Part shown: piece after piece, positions 53,102-62,731 of the stretch
How positions within the stretch are numbered: position 1 is the first letter of the stretch
Layout: every line of letters begins with the position of its first letter
Origin: an uncultured Rhodoferax sp.
GTDB taxonomy: Bacteria; Pseudomonadota; Gammaproteobacteria; Burkholderiales; Burkholderiaceae_C
Assembly: GCF_946221635.1 (NCBI RefSeq)
Contig: NZ_CAMIHB010000022.1
Span: 1-64,000 of the forward strand
Direction: 5' to 3'
DNA: 64,000 nucleotides
Notes under the pieces: model-generated
Database searches by the model: none
What the model was told of the DNA's origin: nothing
What the model saw: only the letters and a program-made list of their open reading frames with translations
Translations under genes and position numbers: made by a program

Positions 53102-53490
53102 GCCTCCATCTCCAAACCGTGCACCATGTGGCGCTGATCGCGTCCGACTACGAGCGCTCCAAGCACTTCTACACCGAGGTGCTGGGCCTGCGCGTGCTGG
53201 CCGAGAACTACCGCGCCGAGCGCCAGTCCTGGAAGCTGGACCTGGCCTTGCCCGATGGCACGCAGCTGGAGCTGTTTTCCTTCCCCAGCCCGCCGGCGCG
53301 TCCTTCGCGCCCCGAGGCCTGTGGCTTGCGCCACCTGGCTTTTGCCGTGGCTGATGTGGCCGCCGCCAAACAGACGCTAGAGGCGGCAGGTGTGGCCGTG
53401 GAGCCCATCCGTATCGACGAGTTCACAGGCCGGCCCTTCACCTTTTTCGCAGATCCTGACGGCCTGCCCCTGGAGCTGTACCAGTCGTGA
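53098..53490 (+). CDS. VOC family protein, glyoxalase I-like (GloA2/YaeR type)
   Basis: A 130-residue single-chain VOC protein: LQTVHHVALIASDYERSKHF (metal His), YTEVLGLRVLAENYRAERQS, LELFSFPSPPARPSRPEACG, LRHLAFAVADV (metal His) and FFADPDGLPLELYQ (metal Glu). It looks like the YaeR/GloA2 group, with metal-binding sites kept; substrate unknown. It starts inside the last codons of the ThDP-enzyme gene, so the two are translationally coupled and may act on related compounds. Confidence 0.9.
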   Translation: MSLHLQTVHHVALIASDYERSKHFYTEVLGLRVLAENYRAERQSWKLDLALPDGTQLELFSFPSPPARPSRPEACGLRHLAFAVADVAAAKQTLEAAGVAVEPIRIDEFTGRPFTFFADPDGLPLELYQS

Positions 53491-53516
53491 ATGCTGGCGG
53501 CGGCGCCTGTGGTTTG

Positions 53517-53577
53517 AATTGCTATGGATTTGCTAGCTGTCCGCGCATATTCTGCGGGGGGCTGAGCACTGTTTTCA
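53517..53577 (-). repeat. Dispersed intergenic repeat, copy 6
   Basis: GCTATGGATTTGCTAGCTGT, CCGCGCATATTCTGCGGGGG and GCTGAGCACTGTTTTCA match the family in minus orientation, 27 bases past the VOC gene stop and touching the stop of the convergent uncharacterised gene. Confidence 0.78.
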
Positions 53578-54183
53578 GGTGGAATGCGCAGCGCGGAATA
53601 TCTTCAGCCCACCGGGGCCGGATGTCTTGCCGGTTTGGGCGGTGCTGTGGGCACCCAGAGGGGGCAAAAGGATGAAGGGGCCGGGCCCGTTGTCACGCCA
53701 CTGGGAGCAGGCCATCACGTAGCTGGCGCCCTGGTCGGCCGTGTGCGTGTCCACGATCATGGCGATGCGCATGCCACTGAAATCGGACTGGGTGTAGAGG
53801 CGGCGCACGCCGGTGGCGCCCTGGATGCTGGGCAGATGGATGGAACGTACCACGGACCAGCGTTCACCGGGTGCGGCTGCGTGCCGGGCGGTTTCGGTGC
53901 GGTAGGAGGTGTGCAGACCCTTGGCGGCAATGACCACCAGAGCGCCTGCACCATTGCGGCCCACGGTCAGGAAATCGGCCTCCAGGCCCAGGTTTTCCAG
54001 CGGTTTGCCGGCGATAAAGCTCCAGACCCGGCCGTCCGGGCCGATGCTGAAGGCTTCTTCCTCGTCGTGCGCGTTGCGCATCACCACGGTCTGCTGCCAG
54101 GCGACCTCTCCGGGAGCGGGGCGATCAGAGGCGGGGGAGGTGCTGGAGGGGGCATTCGACATGGCGGTGTTCATTTCTTGCAA
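53575..54183 (-). CDS. Uncharacterised protein
   Basis: I do not recognise this 202-residue protein. The first 28 residues are Ser/Pro/Ala-rich and disordered; the rest looks like a single soluble domain with alternating strands (WQQTVVMRNAHDEEEAFSIG, RVWSFIAGKPLENLGLEADF, ALVVIAAKGLHTSYRTETAR, MRIAMIVDTHTADQGASYVM). No signal peptide, membrane helix or known catalytic motif. An internal ATG after five or eight codons is possible. It is divergent from the winged-helix/TPR regulator gene with 109 bases between. Codon usage agrees with the neighbours, so I believe it is real. Confidence 0.65.
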   Translation of the reverse strand: MQEMNTAMSNAPSSTSPASDRPAPGEVAWQQTVVMRNAHDEEEAFSIGPDGRVWSFIAGKPLENLGLEADFLTVGRNGAGALVVIAAKGLHTSYRTETARHAAAPGERWSVVRSIHLPSIQGATGVRRLYTQSDFSGMRIAMIVDTHTADQGASYVMACSQWRDNGPGPFILLPPLGAHSTAQTGKTSGPGGLKIFRAAHST

Positions 54184-54292
54184 CGGCTGGACTCAAGTTT
54201 GCTGGGCCGCAACAAAAAAGTCCTCAATCACTCCTTAAAATTCCTGAATTCACCATTGGTACGGCCCCTGTGGGCCCGCCGGAAAGCATCCT

Positions 54293-55861
54293 TTGTCAGC
54301 CATTCTTTCTCCCGCCGGAAACGATTTTGGAGTCAGCGTTTTCGGGACCTATGCGTTGCAGCGGCATGAGCGCCGACTGTTGCGTGATGGTCAAACCGTG
54401 ATGGTGGGCGCGCGTGCCTTTGACGTGCTGTGCACGCTGGTGGACCACGCAGGCCAGTTGGTCACCAAAAAGCAGCTGTTTGACCAGGTCTGGCCTGGGC
54501 TGGTGGTGGAAGAAAACAACCTGCAGGTCCACGTTTCCAGCCTGCGCCGCATCCTGGGGGCGGATTCCATCGCCACGGTGCCTGGCCGGGGTTACCGCTT
54601 CACCCTGCGCATGAATGAGGCGCCCCCGGCGCCTGCCCTGGTTCCGGTGGTTCCTGCCGCGGACCAACGTGCCCACCGCCGCACCATCGCCGTGCTGCCC
54701 TTCGTGGACCTGAATGCCGACCCCGAACAGGAGTACTTTTCGGATGGTCTGGCGGAAGACATCATCAGCCATCTGACCCGTTCGCCCTGGCTGTTGGTGG
54801 TGTCGCGCAATTCCTCGTTTGCCTACCGCAAGTCGCAGGCCGGCAACCGTGCTGTGGGCGAGGCCTTGGGGGCACGCTACCTGGTGCTGGGCACGGTCCG
54901 CAAGGCCGGCAATATGCTGCGCATGACGGCCGAGCTGGTGGACACCACCACGTCCGAGACCCTGTGGTCCGACCGCTATGACCGGCCGCTGACGGACATG
55001 TTTGCCCTGCAGGCCGAGATTTCGGCACAGATTGTCAGTGCGATCGAACCCGTGTACCTGCACAGTGAGGAAAAGGTCGCCGCCGAGGTGCCCAACCAGA
55101 GCCTGGAGCACTGGGATCTGCTGATGCGGGCGCGCTGGCACTTCTGGCGCACCACGCCCGACCACGTGCTACAGGCCCAGGCCCTGCTGGCGCGGGCGCT
55201 GGAGATCAAACCCAACGACTCTCCCACACTGGCCCTGCTGGCATTTACGCACCTGGCCAAGATCTGGGGCGCCTGGGCCGAGGACCCCCGCGCCACGGTG
55301 GCCGAGGCCAACCGCCTGGCCCTGGTGGCCGTGCGCAACGATGAGCGCGACGCCTTTGCCCACTTCACGCTGGGCACAGCGCTGTCTTGTGCAGGCCAGA
55401 TGGAAGCGGCCATTGCCGAGATGGAGTGTGCGCTGGGCCTGTACCCGCAGGCGTCTGCCGCGGCGGGCGAGCTGGGGCGCCTGCTGGTGTTTTCGGGCCG
55501 TACCGAAGAGGCCGAGGAGTACATCCTGCAGGCCATCGACGCCAGCCCGCATGATCCGCACCTGAGCCTGTGGATCCGCAGCCGGGCGATTGGCTGCTTT
55601 ATCGAAGGGCGCCACGCGGACGCAGTGCGCTACGCGCGTGAAGCCACGGCCAAGCGGGCCGACTGGTATTTCAACCACCTGCTGATGGCGGCCTGCCTGT
55701 CCGAAGTGGGCGACGACGCCGGCGCGAAGGACAGCCTGGCCAAGGCGCTGGGCGGGCGGGGCTACAACCTGCAGGCCATCATGTTCGGCCACCCCTTCGT
55801 GAAGAACGAACACCGCGAGAAGTTCCTCTCTGCGCTGCGCAAGGCGGGGTGGGCCGCGTAA
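54293..55861 (+). CDS. Winged-helix regulator with TolB-like and TPR regions (CadC/ToxR-like, cytoplasmic)
   Basis: A 522-residue protein. Residues about 10-105 are an OmpR/CadC-type winged helix (VMVGARAFDVLCTLVDHAGQ, VTKKQLFDQVWPGLVVEENN, LQVHVSSLRRILGAD, VPGRGYRF). Residues about 125-240 are an adenylate-cyclase-associated TolB-like domain (TIAVLPFVDLNADPEQEYFS, DGLAEDIISHLTRSPWLLVV). Residues 250-520 are TPR-like helical repeats. No membrane helix is seen between, so it is cytoplasmic, unlike CadC. Start is TTG 54293 with GGAAAG upstream. It may control the following FAD oxidoreductase gene, 53 bases downstream. Signal unknown. Confidence 0.85.
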   Translation: MSAILSPAGNDFGVSVFGTYALQRHERRLLRDGQTVMVGARAFDVLCTLVDHAGQLVTKKQLFDQVWPGLVVEENNLQVHVSSLRRILGADSIATVPGRGYRFTLRMNEAPPAPALVPVVPAADQRAHRRTIAVLPFVDLNADPEQEYFSDGLAEDIISHLTRSPWLLVVSRNSSFAYRKSQAGNRAVGEALGARYLVLGTVRKAGNMLRMTAELVDTTTSETLWSDRYDRPLTDMFALQAEISAQIVSAIEPVYLHSEEKVAAEVPNQSLEHWDLLMRARWHFWRTTPDHVLQAQALLARALEIKPNDSPTLALLAFTHLAKIWGAWAEDPRATVAEANRLALVAVRNDERDAFAHFTLGTALSCAGQMEAAIAEMECALGLYPQASAAAGELGRLLVFSGRTEEAEEYILQAIDASPHDPHLSLWIRSRAIGCFIEGRHADAVRYAREATAKRADWYFNHLLMAACLSEVGDDAGAKDSLAKALGGRGYNLQAIMFGHPFVKNEHREKFLSALRKAGWAA

Positions 55862-55913
55862 ACTTTCTGGCGAGCGGTGGCATGGGGCTGCTGCACTGTC
55901 ATGAAAGTTTGCC

Positions 55914-58061
55914 GTGCCTACTGCCATCCCCGACACCTCCACTGCTCCCGCCCGGCCCCGCAAGGTGGCCATTCTGGGCGGTGGTATCTCTGCGCTGACT
56001 ACCGCGTTTGAGCTGACCAGCCAACCCGGCTGGCAGCAGTCGCTGGACATCACGCTCTACCAGATGGGCTGGCGCCTGGGCGGCAAGTGCGCCACGGCAC
56101 GCGGCGAGCACAAGCGCATTGAGGAGCACGGCATCCACGGATTCCTGGGCAGCTACTACAACGCCTTGCCGGTGATGCGCCGCTGCTACGAGGCCTTGGG
56201 GCGCGCGCCCGGCCAGCCGCTGGCCACGTTTGACGAGGCCTTCAAGCCCGAGAGCTTTGTGCTGATGTGGGAGTACATCGACGGCAAGATGAGCCGCTGG
56301 CCCTTTACCTCGCCGCGCAACGCGCTGGTACCGGGGACCCCGGAAACCACGGCCAAGCTGCAGAAGGTGGAGCACTGGATCGCGGCCACGGCCGATGTGC
56401 TGGACGCCTTGCTGGACCACCATGCCCACGCCTATGACCATCTGGGTATCGTCAAGTCGGCCGAATGGGCACTGGGGCGCACGCTGGTCAAGGGCGTGGT
56501 GGCCGTGCTCCAGTCGGAGTCGGTGGCCTTGCATGGTGTGGACTCGGTGCTGTGGAAGGCGCTGGATGCGGCCTGGGACTGGGTGCGCAACGCGGCGGAA
56601 ACGCTGGTGAAGGACAACACCGAGTTGCGCCGCCTGCTCATCGTGGCGGAGTTTCTGCTGGCCATCGTGCGCGGCTGCATCCAGGATGAGGTGGCCACCA
56701 AGGGCTTTGACCGGCTGGATGAAGAGAACTTCAGCGACTGGCTGATTCGCCACGGCGCCTCGGTCATGGTGGCGTCCAGCCCCATGGCGCTCAATACGGT
56801 GAATCTGTCCTACCAATACCCCCAGGGCGACACCACGCGCACGGCCCTGATGGGTGCCGGCTGCTACCTGCACTGGACGTTGCGCAGCTTTGCCTATGCG
56901 GGCGCATTTGCCTGGCTGTTCGAGGCGGGTACGGGCGAGACCGTGATTGCGCCGCTGTACGAGGTGCTGCGTCAGCGCGGCGTGAAGTTCGAGTTCTTCC
57001 ACAAGGTCGAGTCCCTGGAGCTCAGCGCCGACCAGTCCACCGTGCAGGCGGTGCACTTTGCGGTGCAGGCCACGCTCAAAGACCGCCACCGCCCCTACGA
57101 GCCGCTCATCATGGTGAAAGGCCTGCCGGCCTGGCCCGGCCACGCGCACTACGAACAACTGGAGCAGGGTGAGGCGCTGCGCGAGGGCAAGGTGGATCTG
57201 GAGTCGTACTGGAACGGCTGGCAACCGGTGGCCCGCCGCACGCTGTTGGCCGAGCGCGATTTCGACCAACTGGTGTTCGCCATTTCCATCGGTGCCGTGC
57301 CGTATCTGTGCCGCGAGCTGCTGGAGGCCAAGCCCCAGTGGCGCACCATGGTGGAGAAGGTGACCACGGTGCAGACCCAGACCATGCAGCTCTGGCTGAA
57401 TCGCACAACCACGGAGCTGGGCTGGGACATTCCGTTCCAGAACCCCACGGACACCGTGATCGGCGCCACCTACCTGAACCCGCTGGACGGGCAGGTGGAC
57501 TTCACGCACCTGCTCAAGTGGGAAGACTGGCCGCAGGACTCGGTGCCCAAGTCGCTCTGGTACTTCAGCGGCGCCATGGCCGATTACGAGGCGCCGCCGC
57601 CGTTCAGCGACACCAGCTACCCGGCACGCGCCAAGGCGCGCGTGCAGGCGCAGTGCGTGCAGTACCTGCAGGCCAGCATGGGCCCGCTGCTGCCCCTGGC
57701 CACGACCAACGTGGTGAGCCCGCCGGGCGACCCCATGGGACTGGATTTCAGCCTGCTGCGTACCGAACCGGCACACCCGGGTGTCGGCGTGCAGCGCTTC
57801 AACCAGCAGTTCTGGCGCGCCAATATTGACCCGACCGAGAGCTATGTGACCTCGCCTCCGGGCAGCACCCAGGCGCGCCTCAAGGCCTGGGGCAGCGGCT
57901 TTGCCAACCTCACGCTGGCGGGCGACTGGATTTATACCGGCCTGAACGTGGGCAGCGTGGAGGGCGCGGTCATGGGGGGGCGTCTGGCCTCGTTCGCGGT
58001 GGCGGGTTACCCGGCGCTGGCGGAGATCACGGGCTACCCGACCCCGCAAGATCCACTCTGA
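55914..58061 (+). CDS. FAD-dependent oxidoreductase, phytoene desaturase/amine oxidase-like
   Basis: A 715-residue flavoprotein with the N-terminal dinucleotide fold (KVAILGGGISALTTAFELTS near 17-36), the second FAD motif GWRLGGKCATARG, the conserved EEHGIHGFLGSYYNALPVMR, and the C-terminal amine-oxidase-type FAD stretch LTLAGDWIYTGLNVGSVEGA. It belongs to the long NAD(P)-binding/FAD amine oxidase group related to carotenoid and hydroxysqualene enzymes. No signal peptide. Start is GTG 55914. Substrate unknown; the regulator upstream is probably its own. Carotenoid or hopanoid genes are not nearby. Confidence 0.85.
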   Translation: MPTAIPDTSTAPARPRKVAILGGGISALTTAFELTSQPGWQQSLDITLYQMGWRLGGKCATARGEHKRIEEHGIHGFLGSYYNALPVMRRCYEALGRAPGQPLATFDEAFKPESFVLMWEYIDGKMSRWPFTSPRNALVPGTPETTAKLQKVEHWIAATADVLDALLDHHAHAYDHLGIVKSAEWALGRTLVKGVVAVLQSESVALHGVDSVLWKALDAAWDWVRNAAETLVKDNTELRRLLIVAEFLLAIVRGCIQDEVATKGFDRLDEENFSDWLIRHGASVMVASSPMALNTVNLSYQYPQGDTTRTALMGAGCYLHWTLRSFAYAGAFAWLFEAGTGETVIAPLYEVLRQRGVKFEFFHKVESLELSADQSTVQAVHFAVQATLKDRHRPYEPLIMVKGLPAWPGHAHYEQLEQGEALREGKVDLESYWNGWQPVARRTLLAERDFDQLVFAISIGAVPYLCRELLEAKPQWRTMVEKVTTVQTQTMQLWLNRTTTELGWDIPFQNPTDTVIGATYLNPLDGQVDFTHLLKWEDWPQDSVPKSLWYFSGAMADYEAPPPFSDTSYPARAKARVQAQCVQYLQASMGPLLPLATTNVVSPPGDPMGLDFSLLRTEPAHPGVGVQRFNQQFWRANIDPTESYVTSPPGSTQARLKAWGSGFANLTLAGDWIYTGLNVGSVEGAVMGGRLASFAVAGYPALAEITGYPTPQDPL

Positions 58062-58073
58062 CACGCATTGAAT

Positions 58074-58129
58074 GCTATTGAATCTATAGCTGCTTGCGCA
58101 TATTCCACGGGGGCTACAGGTCAAAATGG
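58074..58129 (-). repeat. Dispersed intergenic repeat, copy 7
   Basis: GCTATTGAATCTATAGCTGC, TTGCGCATATTCCACGGGGG and CTACAGGTCAAAATGG: a nearly complete copy in minus orientation, 12 bases past the FAD oxidoreductase stop and next to a terminator. I use this copy as the reference form. Confidence 0.85.
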
Positions 58130-58133
58130 CATA

Positions 58134-58164
58134 AAAAAAGGGCCGGTATGTACCGGCCCTTTTT
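58134..58164. terminator. Bidirectional terminator between the FAD oxidoreductase and dppA
   Basis: AAAAAGGGCCGGTA (58135-58148) pairs with TACCGGCCCTTTTT (58151-58164), with A and T tracts on both sides. It can end the plus-strand FAD gene and the minus-strand dpp operon. Confidence 0.92.
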
Positions 58165-58182
58165 GCGTCCTGCGGGGCAGGA

Positions 58183-59814
58183 TTACTGCTTGATGTCCAC
58201 GCCGTAGAAGGTGTGGCGGCCGAAGGGGCTCAGCTTGAAGTCCACAACTTCCTTGCGCACGGGCTTGAGCTGCACGGCGTGCGCGATGGTGAACCAGGGC
58301 GCTTGCTCCTTGAAGATCACCTGGGCCTTTTCGTACAGCTTGGTGCGCTCGGCGGGGTTGGACACGACCTTGGCCTTTTGCACCAGGTCTTCGAACGGCT
58401 GGTAGCAGAACTTGGCCACATTGGAGCCGTTCTGCTTGGCCGAGCTGCAACCCAGCAGGGTGTTCAGGAAGTTGTCCGGGTCGCCGTTGTCACCGGTCCA
58501 GCCCAGCATGCCCATCTGGTGCTCGCCCATCTGCATGCGCTTGCGGTACTCACCCCATTCAAAGCTCTTGATTTCGGCGGTCACGCCCACCTTGGCCAGG
58601 TCCGCCTGCATCAGCTCCGCAATGCGCTTGGCGTTGGGGTTGTAGGGACGCTGCACGGGCATGGCCCACAGGTCGGTACTGAATCCGTTGGGGTAGCCGG
58701 CAGCGGCCAGCAGCTTCTTGGCTTCGGCGGGGTTGTAGGCGTCGTCCTTCAGGGACTTGTTGTAAGACCACTGGCCCGGGGGAATCGGGTTGACGGCGGC
58801 CACACCGGTGCTCAGGTAGACGGCGGACACGATGGCCTTCTTGTCGATGGCCATGTTGATGGCCTTGCGCACGCGCACGTCGTCAAAGGGCTTCTTGGTC
58901 GTGTTGTAGGCCAGGTAGCCGATGTTCAGGCCGGGCTGCTCCATGACGGTGACGTTGGAGTCCTTGCGGATGGCGTCCAGGTCAGCGGGGTTGGGGTAGG
59001 GCATGACATGGCATTCACCCTTTTGCAGCTTGGCCCAGCGCACGGAAGCGTCGGGGGTGATGGAGAAGATCAGGTCATCGATCTTGGCCTTGCCGGCCCA
59101 GTACTGGGGGTTGGCCTTGAAGCGGATGATGGCGTCCTTCTGGTACTGCACCACCTGGTAGGGGCCAGTGCCCAGGGGGTCCTGGTCAATCTTTTCGGGC
59201 GTGCCCGCCTTGAGCATGGCGATCGCGTATTCCTTGGACTGGATACCGGCGAACTGCATGGCCAGGTTGGCCAGGAAGGGGGCTTCGGGCTGGTTCAGCA
59301 CGATCTTGACGGTGTACTCATCCACCTTGTCGACGGACTTGAGCAGCTTGGGCATGCCCATGTCGCCGAAGTAGGCGTGGTTGGGGCTGGTCACGCGGTA
59401 GTAGGGGTCGTTTTCCTTCCACTGGCGTTCGAACATGAAGAGCACGTCGTCCGCGTTGAAATCGCGGCTGGGCTTGAAGTTCTTGTTGGACTGGAACTTC
59501 ACGCCCTTGCGCAGCTTGAAGGTGTATTCCAGGCCATCCTTGGAGATGGTCCAGCTTTCGGCCAGCGAGGGCTCGACCTTGGTGCCGCCGCGCTCGAAGT
59601 GCACGAGGTTGTCGTAGATCTGTTCCGTCACGTCAAACGAGGTACCCGTGGTGTTGACACCGGGGTAGAAGTTTTCCGGGCTGCCTTCCGAGCAGTACAC
59701 CAGGGTCTTGGCGGCTACCGGCGTCAGGGCCAGAGCAGCGGGCAGTGCCAGTGCGCACAGCAAGGCACTTTTGGTGCGACGCGTGGACGTGGCCTTCTTC
59801 AGGTTCAGGTTCAT
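58183..59814 (-). CDS. dppA: Dipeptide ABC transporter substrate-binding protein
   Basis: Periplasmic solute-binding protein family 5 of 543 residues. Signal peptide up to about residue 35 (ALLCALALPAALALTPVAAK). The mature part has KTLVYCSEGSPENFYPGVNT, the family signature AESWTISKDGLEYTFKLRKG, and the C-terminal lobe with GWTGDNGDPDNFL, which is close to E. coli DppA. It probably binds dipeptides or haem-like ligands. It is the last gene of the operon here, whereas in E. coli dppA comes first; the order is dppB-C-D-F-A. Confidence 0.93.
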   Translation of the reverse strand: MNLNLKKATSTRRTKSALLCALALPAALALTPVAAKTLVYCSEGSPENFYPGVNTTGTSFDVTEQIYDNLVHFERGGTKVEPSLAESWTISKDGLEYTFKLRKGVKFQSNKNFKPSRDFNADDVLFMFERQWKENDPYYRVTSPNHAYFGDMGMPKLLKSVDKVDEYTVKIVLNQPEAPFLANLAMQFAGIQSKEYAIAMLKAGTPEKIDQDPLGTGPYQVVQYQKDAIIRFKANPQYWAGKAKIDDLIFSITPDASVRWAKLQKGECHVMPYPNPADLDAIRKDSNVTVMEQPGLNIGYLAYNTTKKPFDDVRVRKAINMAIDKKAIVSAVYLSTGVAAVNPIPPGQWSYNKSLKDDAYNPAEAKKLLAAAGYPNGFSTDLWAMPVQRPYNPNAKRIAELMQADLAKVGVTAEIKSFEWGEYRKRMQMGEHQMGMLGWTGDNGDPDNFLNTLLGCSSAKQNGSNVAKFCYQPFEDLVQKAKVVSNPAERTKLYEKAQVIFKEQAPWFTIAHAVQLKPVRKEVVDFKLSPFGRHTFYGVDIKQ

Positions 59815-59843
59815 GGGAGTGACTCCTCTGGGGTTGATGCTGC

Positions 59844-60832
59844 CTATGCAGCGGGTTGGCTAAAACGCGAAGCTTCGTGACAAGCAACTTGCCTGCCAGC
59901 CAGGGTTTGCAATGCAGGCCGCTCTGTATGGCAGCGCGCATTGGCATGCGGACAGCGTGTGGAGAACACGCAGCCCGCGGGCGGGTTCAGGGGAGAGGGC
60001 AGCTCACCCTTGAGCACGATGCGCTGGCCCTTGCCAGGTCCGTGCATGCCCGGGGTGGAGGCCATCAGCGCCTGGGTGTAGGGGTGCAGCGGCTGTTCGA
60101 ACAGCGTGGTCTTGTCGCCTTGCTCCACGACCTGGCCCAGGTACATCACCATCACGTCGTGGGCGATGTGGCGCACCACACCGAGGTCATGCGAGATGAA
60201 GAGGTAGGCCAGGCCCAGCTCGTTTTGCAGATCGGCCAGCAGGTTGAGCACCTGGGCCTGGATGGAGACGTCCAGCGCGGAGACGGGCTCGTCGGCCACC
60301 ACCAGCGCCGGGTCCAGCATGAGCGCGCGTGCAATCGCAATGCGCTGGCGCTGGCCGCCGGAGAACATGTGCGGGTAGCGGTCGTAGTGCTCGGGGCGCA
60401 GGCCCACCTTGGCCAGCATGGCGCGTGCCTTTTCCTGGCGCTGTGCCGCGTTCAGGTTGGTGTTGATCTCCAGCGGCGCTTCCAGGATCTGGCCGATGCG
60501 CTTGCGCGGGTTCAGCGAACCATAGGGATTCTGGAACACCAGCTGCACCTTCTGGCGCAGGGTGGCTTTGTGCTTGGGGTCGGTGGCGTCCACTCCCGTG
60601 AGCTGCAGGCCCCCAGCTGTGGGGGACTCGATGAGCGAGACCATGCGAGCGAGCGTGGACTTGCCGCAACCGGACTCTCCCACGACAGCCAGGGTGCGGC
60701 CAGCCTGCACGCTGAAGGACACGCCGGAGACGGCCTGCAGCTTGTCGGGCGCGCGCATGAAACCGCGGCGGATGGTGTAGACCTGCCGCAGCTCCTTGGC
60801 TTCGACCACGGTGGTGTTTGTCGTGGGGGTGC

Positions 60833-60836
<4 letters not shown>
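59844..60836 (-). CDS. dppF: Dipeptide ABC transporter ATP-binding protein DppF
   Basis: A 330-residue ATPase with Walker A VVGESGCGKSTLARM near 53, the Q-loop in LVFQNPYGSLNPR, the signature HMFSGGQRQRIAIARALM, Walker B ADEPVSALDVSIQAQVLNL and the Opp/Dpp C-terminal domain with the cysteine cluster CVFSTRCPHANARC. It overlaps dppD by four bases at its start. It pairs with DppD to drive the DppBC permease. Confidence 0.94.
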
Positions 60837-61810
<974 letters not shown>

Positions 61811-61831
61811 GGGCGTTGTTCTCTGTTGGTC

Positions 61832-62731
61832 TTAGCGCTTGAGCTTGGGGTCCAGCGCATCGCGCAGTCCGTCACCAAGCAAGTTGAACGCCAGCACCGT
61901 GATCAAAATGGCCAGACCGGGGAAGGTCACGACCCACCAGGCGCGCAGCACGAACTCGCGTGCATCGGCCAGCATGGTGCCCCACTCGGGTGAGGGTGGT
62001 TGCGCGCCCAGGCCCAGAAAGCCCAGTGCGGCCGCGTCCAGAATGGCGGTGGAAATGCCCAGCGAGGCCTGCACGATGAGGGGCGCGGTGCAGTTGGGCA
62101 GCACCTCGCGGAACATCAGGCGCAGATGGCCGGCGCCGGTCATGCGCGCGGCCGTCACGTAGTCGCGCGAGGTCTCGGCAATCACGGCGGCGCGCGTGAT
62201 GCGCACATAGTGCGGCAGCACCACGATGGCCACGGCCAGCATGGCGTTGACCAGGCCGGGGCCCAAGATGGCCACGATCACGATGGCCAGCAACAGGCTG
62301 GGCAGCGTCAGGATGATGTCCATGGCGCGCATGATGGCGATTTCCAGCAGGCCCTTGAAATAGCCCGCCACCAGGCCCAGCACGGTGCCGGCCACGACGG
62401 AAAGCGAAACCACGGCAATGCCGATGACCAGCGAGAGCCGCGCGCCGTGCATGAGGCGCGAGAGGATGTCGCGGCCGATGGCATCGGTGCCCAGCAGGTA
62501 GGCGCTGGAGCCGCCAGCCTGCCAGGCCGGGGGCTTGAGGAAGGCCGTGTTGTTGGTGAGGTCAGGCGGGTAGGGGGCGAGCCAGGGCGCAAACAGCGCC
62601 ATGAGCAACACGGCCACGACGATGGCCAGGCCGGCCAGCGCGCCCTTGTTGCCCTTGAAGTAGCGCCAGAATTCCTGCAGGGGGTGGGACAGAGCGCTGG
62701 CCACCGGTGCGTTGAGTGGGGTGCTAGACAT
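61832..62731 (-). CDS. dppC: Dipeptide ABC transporter permease DppC
   Basis: A 299-residue inner-membrane permease with an N-terminal cytoplasmic stretch, a first helix (GALAGLAIVVAVLLMALFAP), the conserved periplasmic YLLGTDAIGRDILSRLMHGAR, and five further helices with the EAA loop in the segment MTGAGHLRLMFREVLPN. Length and pattern match E. coli DppC (300). Its start and the dppB stop share one base. Confidence 0.94.
   Translation of the reverse strand: MSSTPLNAPVASALSHPLQEFWRYFKGNKGALAGLAIVVAVLLMALFAPWLAPYPPDLTNNTAFLKPPAWQAGGSSAYLLGTDAIGRDILSRLMHGARLSLVIGIAVVSLSVVAGTVLGLVAGYFKGLLEIAIMRAMDIILTLPSLLLAIVIVAILGPGLVNAMLAVAIVVLPHYVRITRAAVIAETSRDYVTAARMTGAGHLRLMFREVLPNCTAPLIVQASLGISTAILDAAALGFLGLGAQPPSPEWGTMLADAREFVLRAWWVVTFPGLAILITVLAFNLLGDGLRDALDPKLKR

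Noticed and set aside
53098..53490. Lactoylglutathione lyase (gloA) as a specific name for the VOC gene
   Set aside because: The metal residues fit, but the family is broad and the glutathione-site pattern is not clear, so only a family-level call is given.
55899..58124. 741-residue open frame opposite the FAD oxidoreductase
   Set aside because: Antisense shadow of a strongly coding gene with the same His/Arg/Gln-rich bias; no ribosome site or motif.
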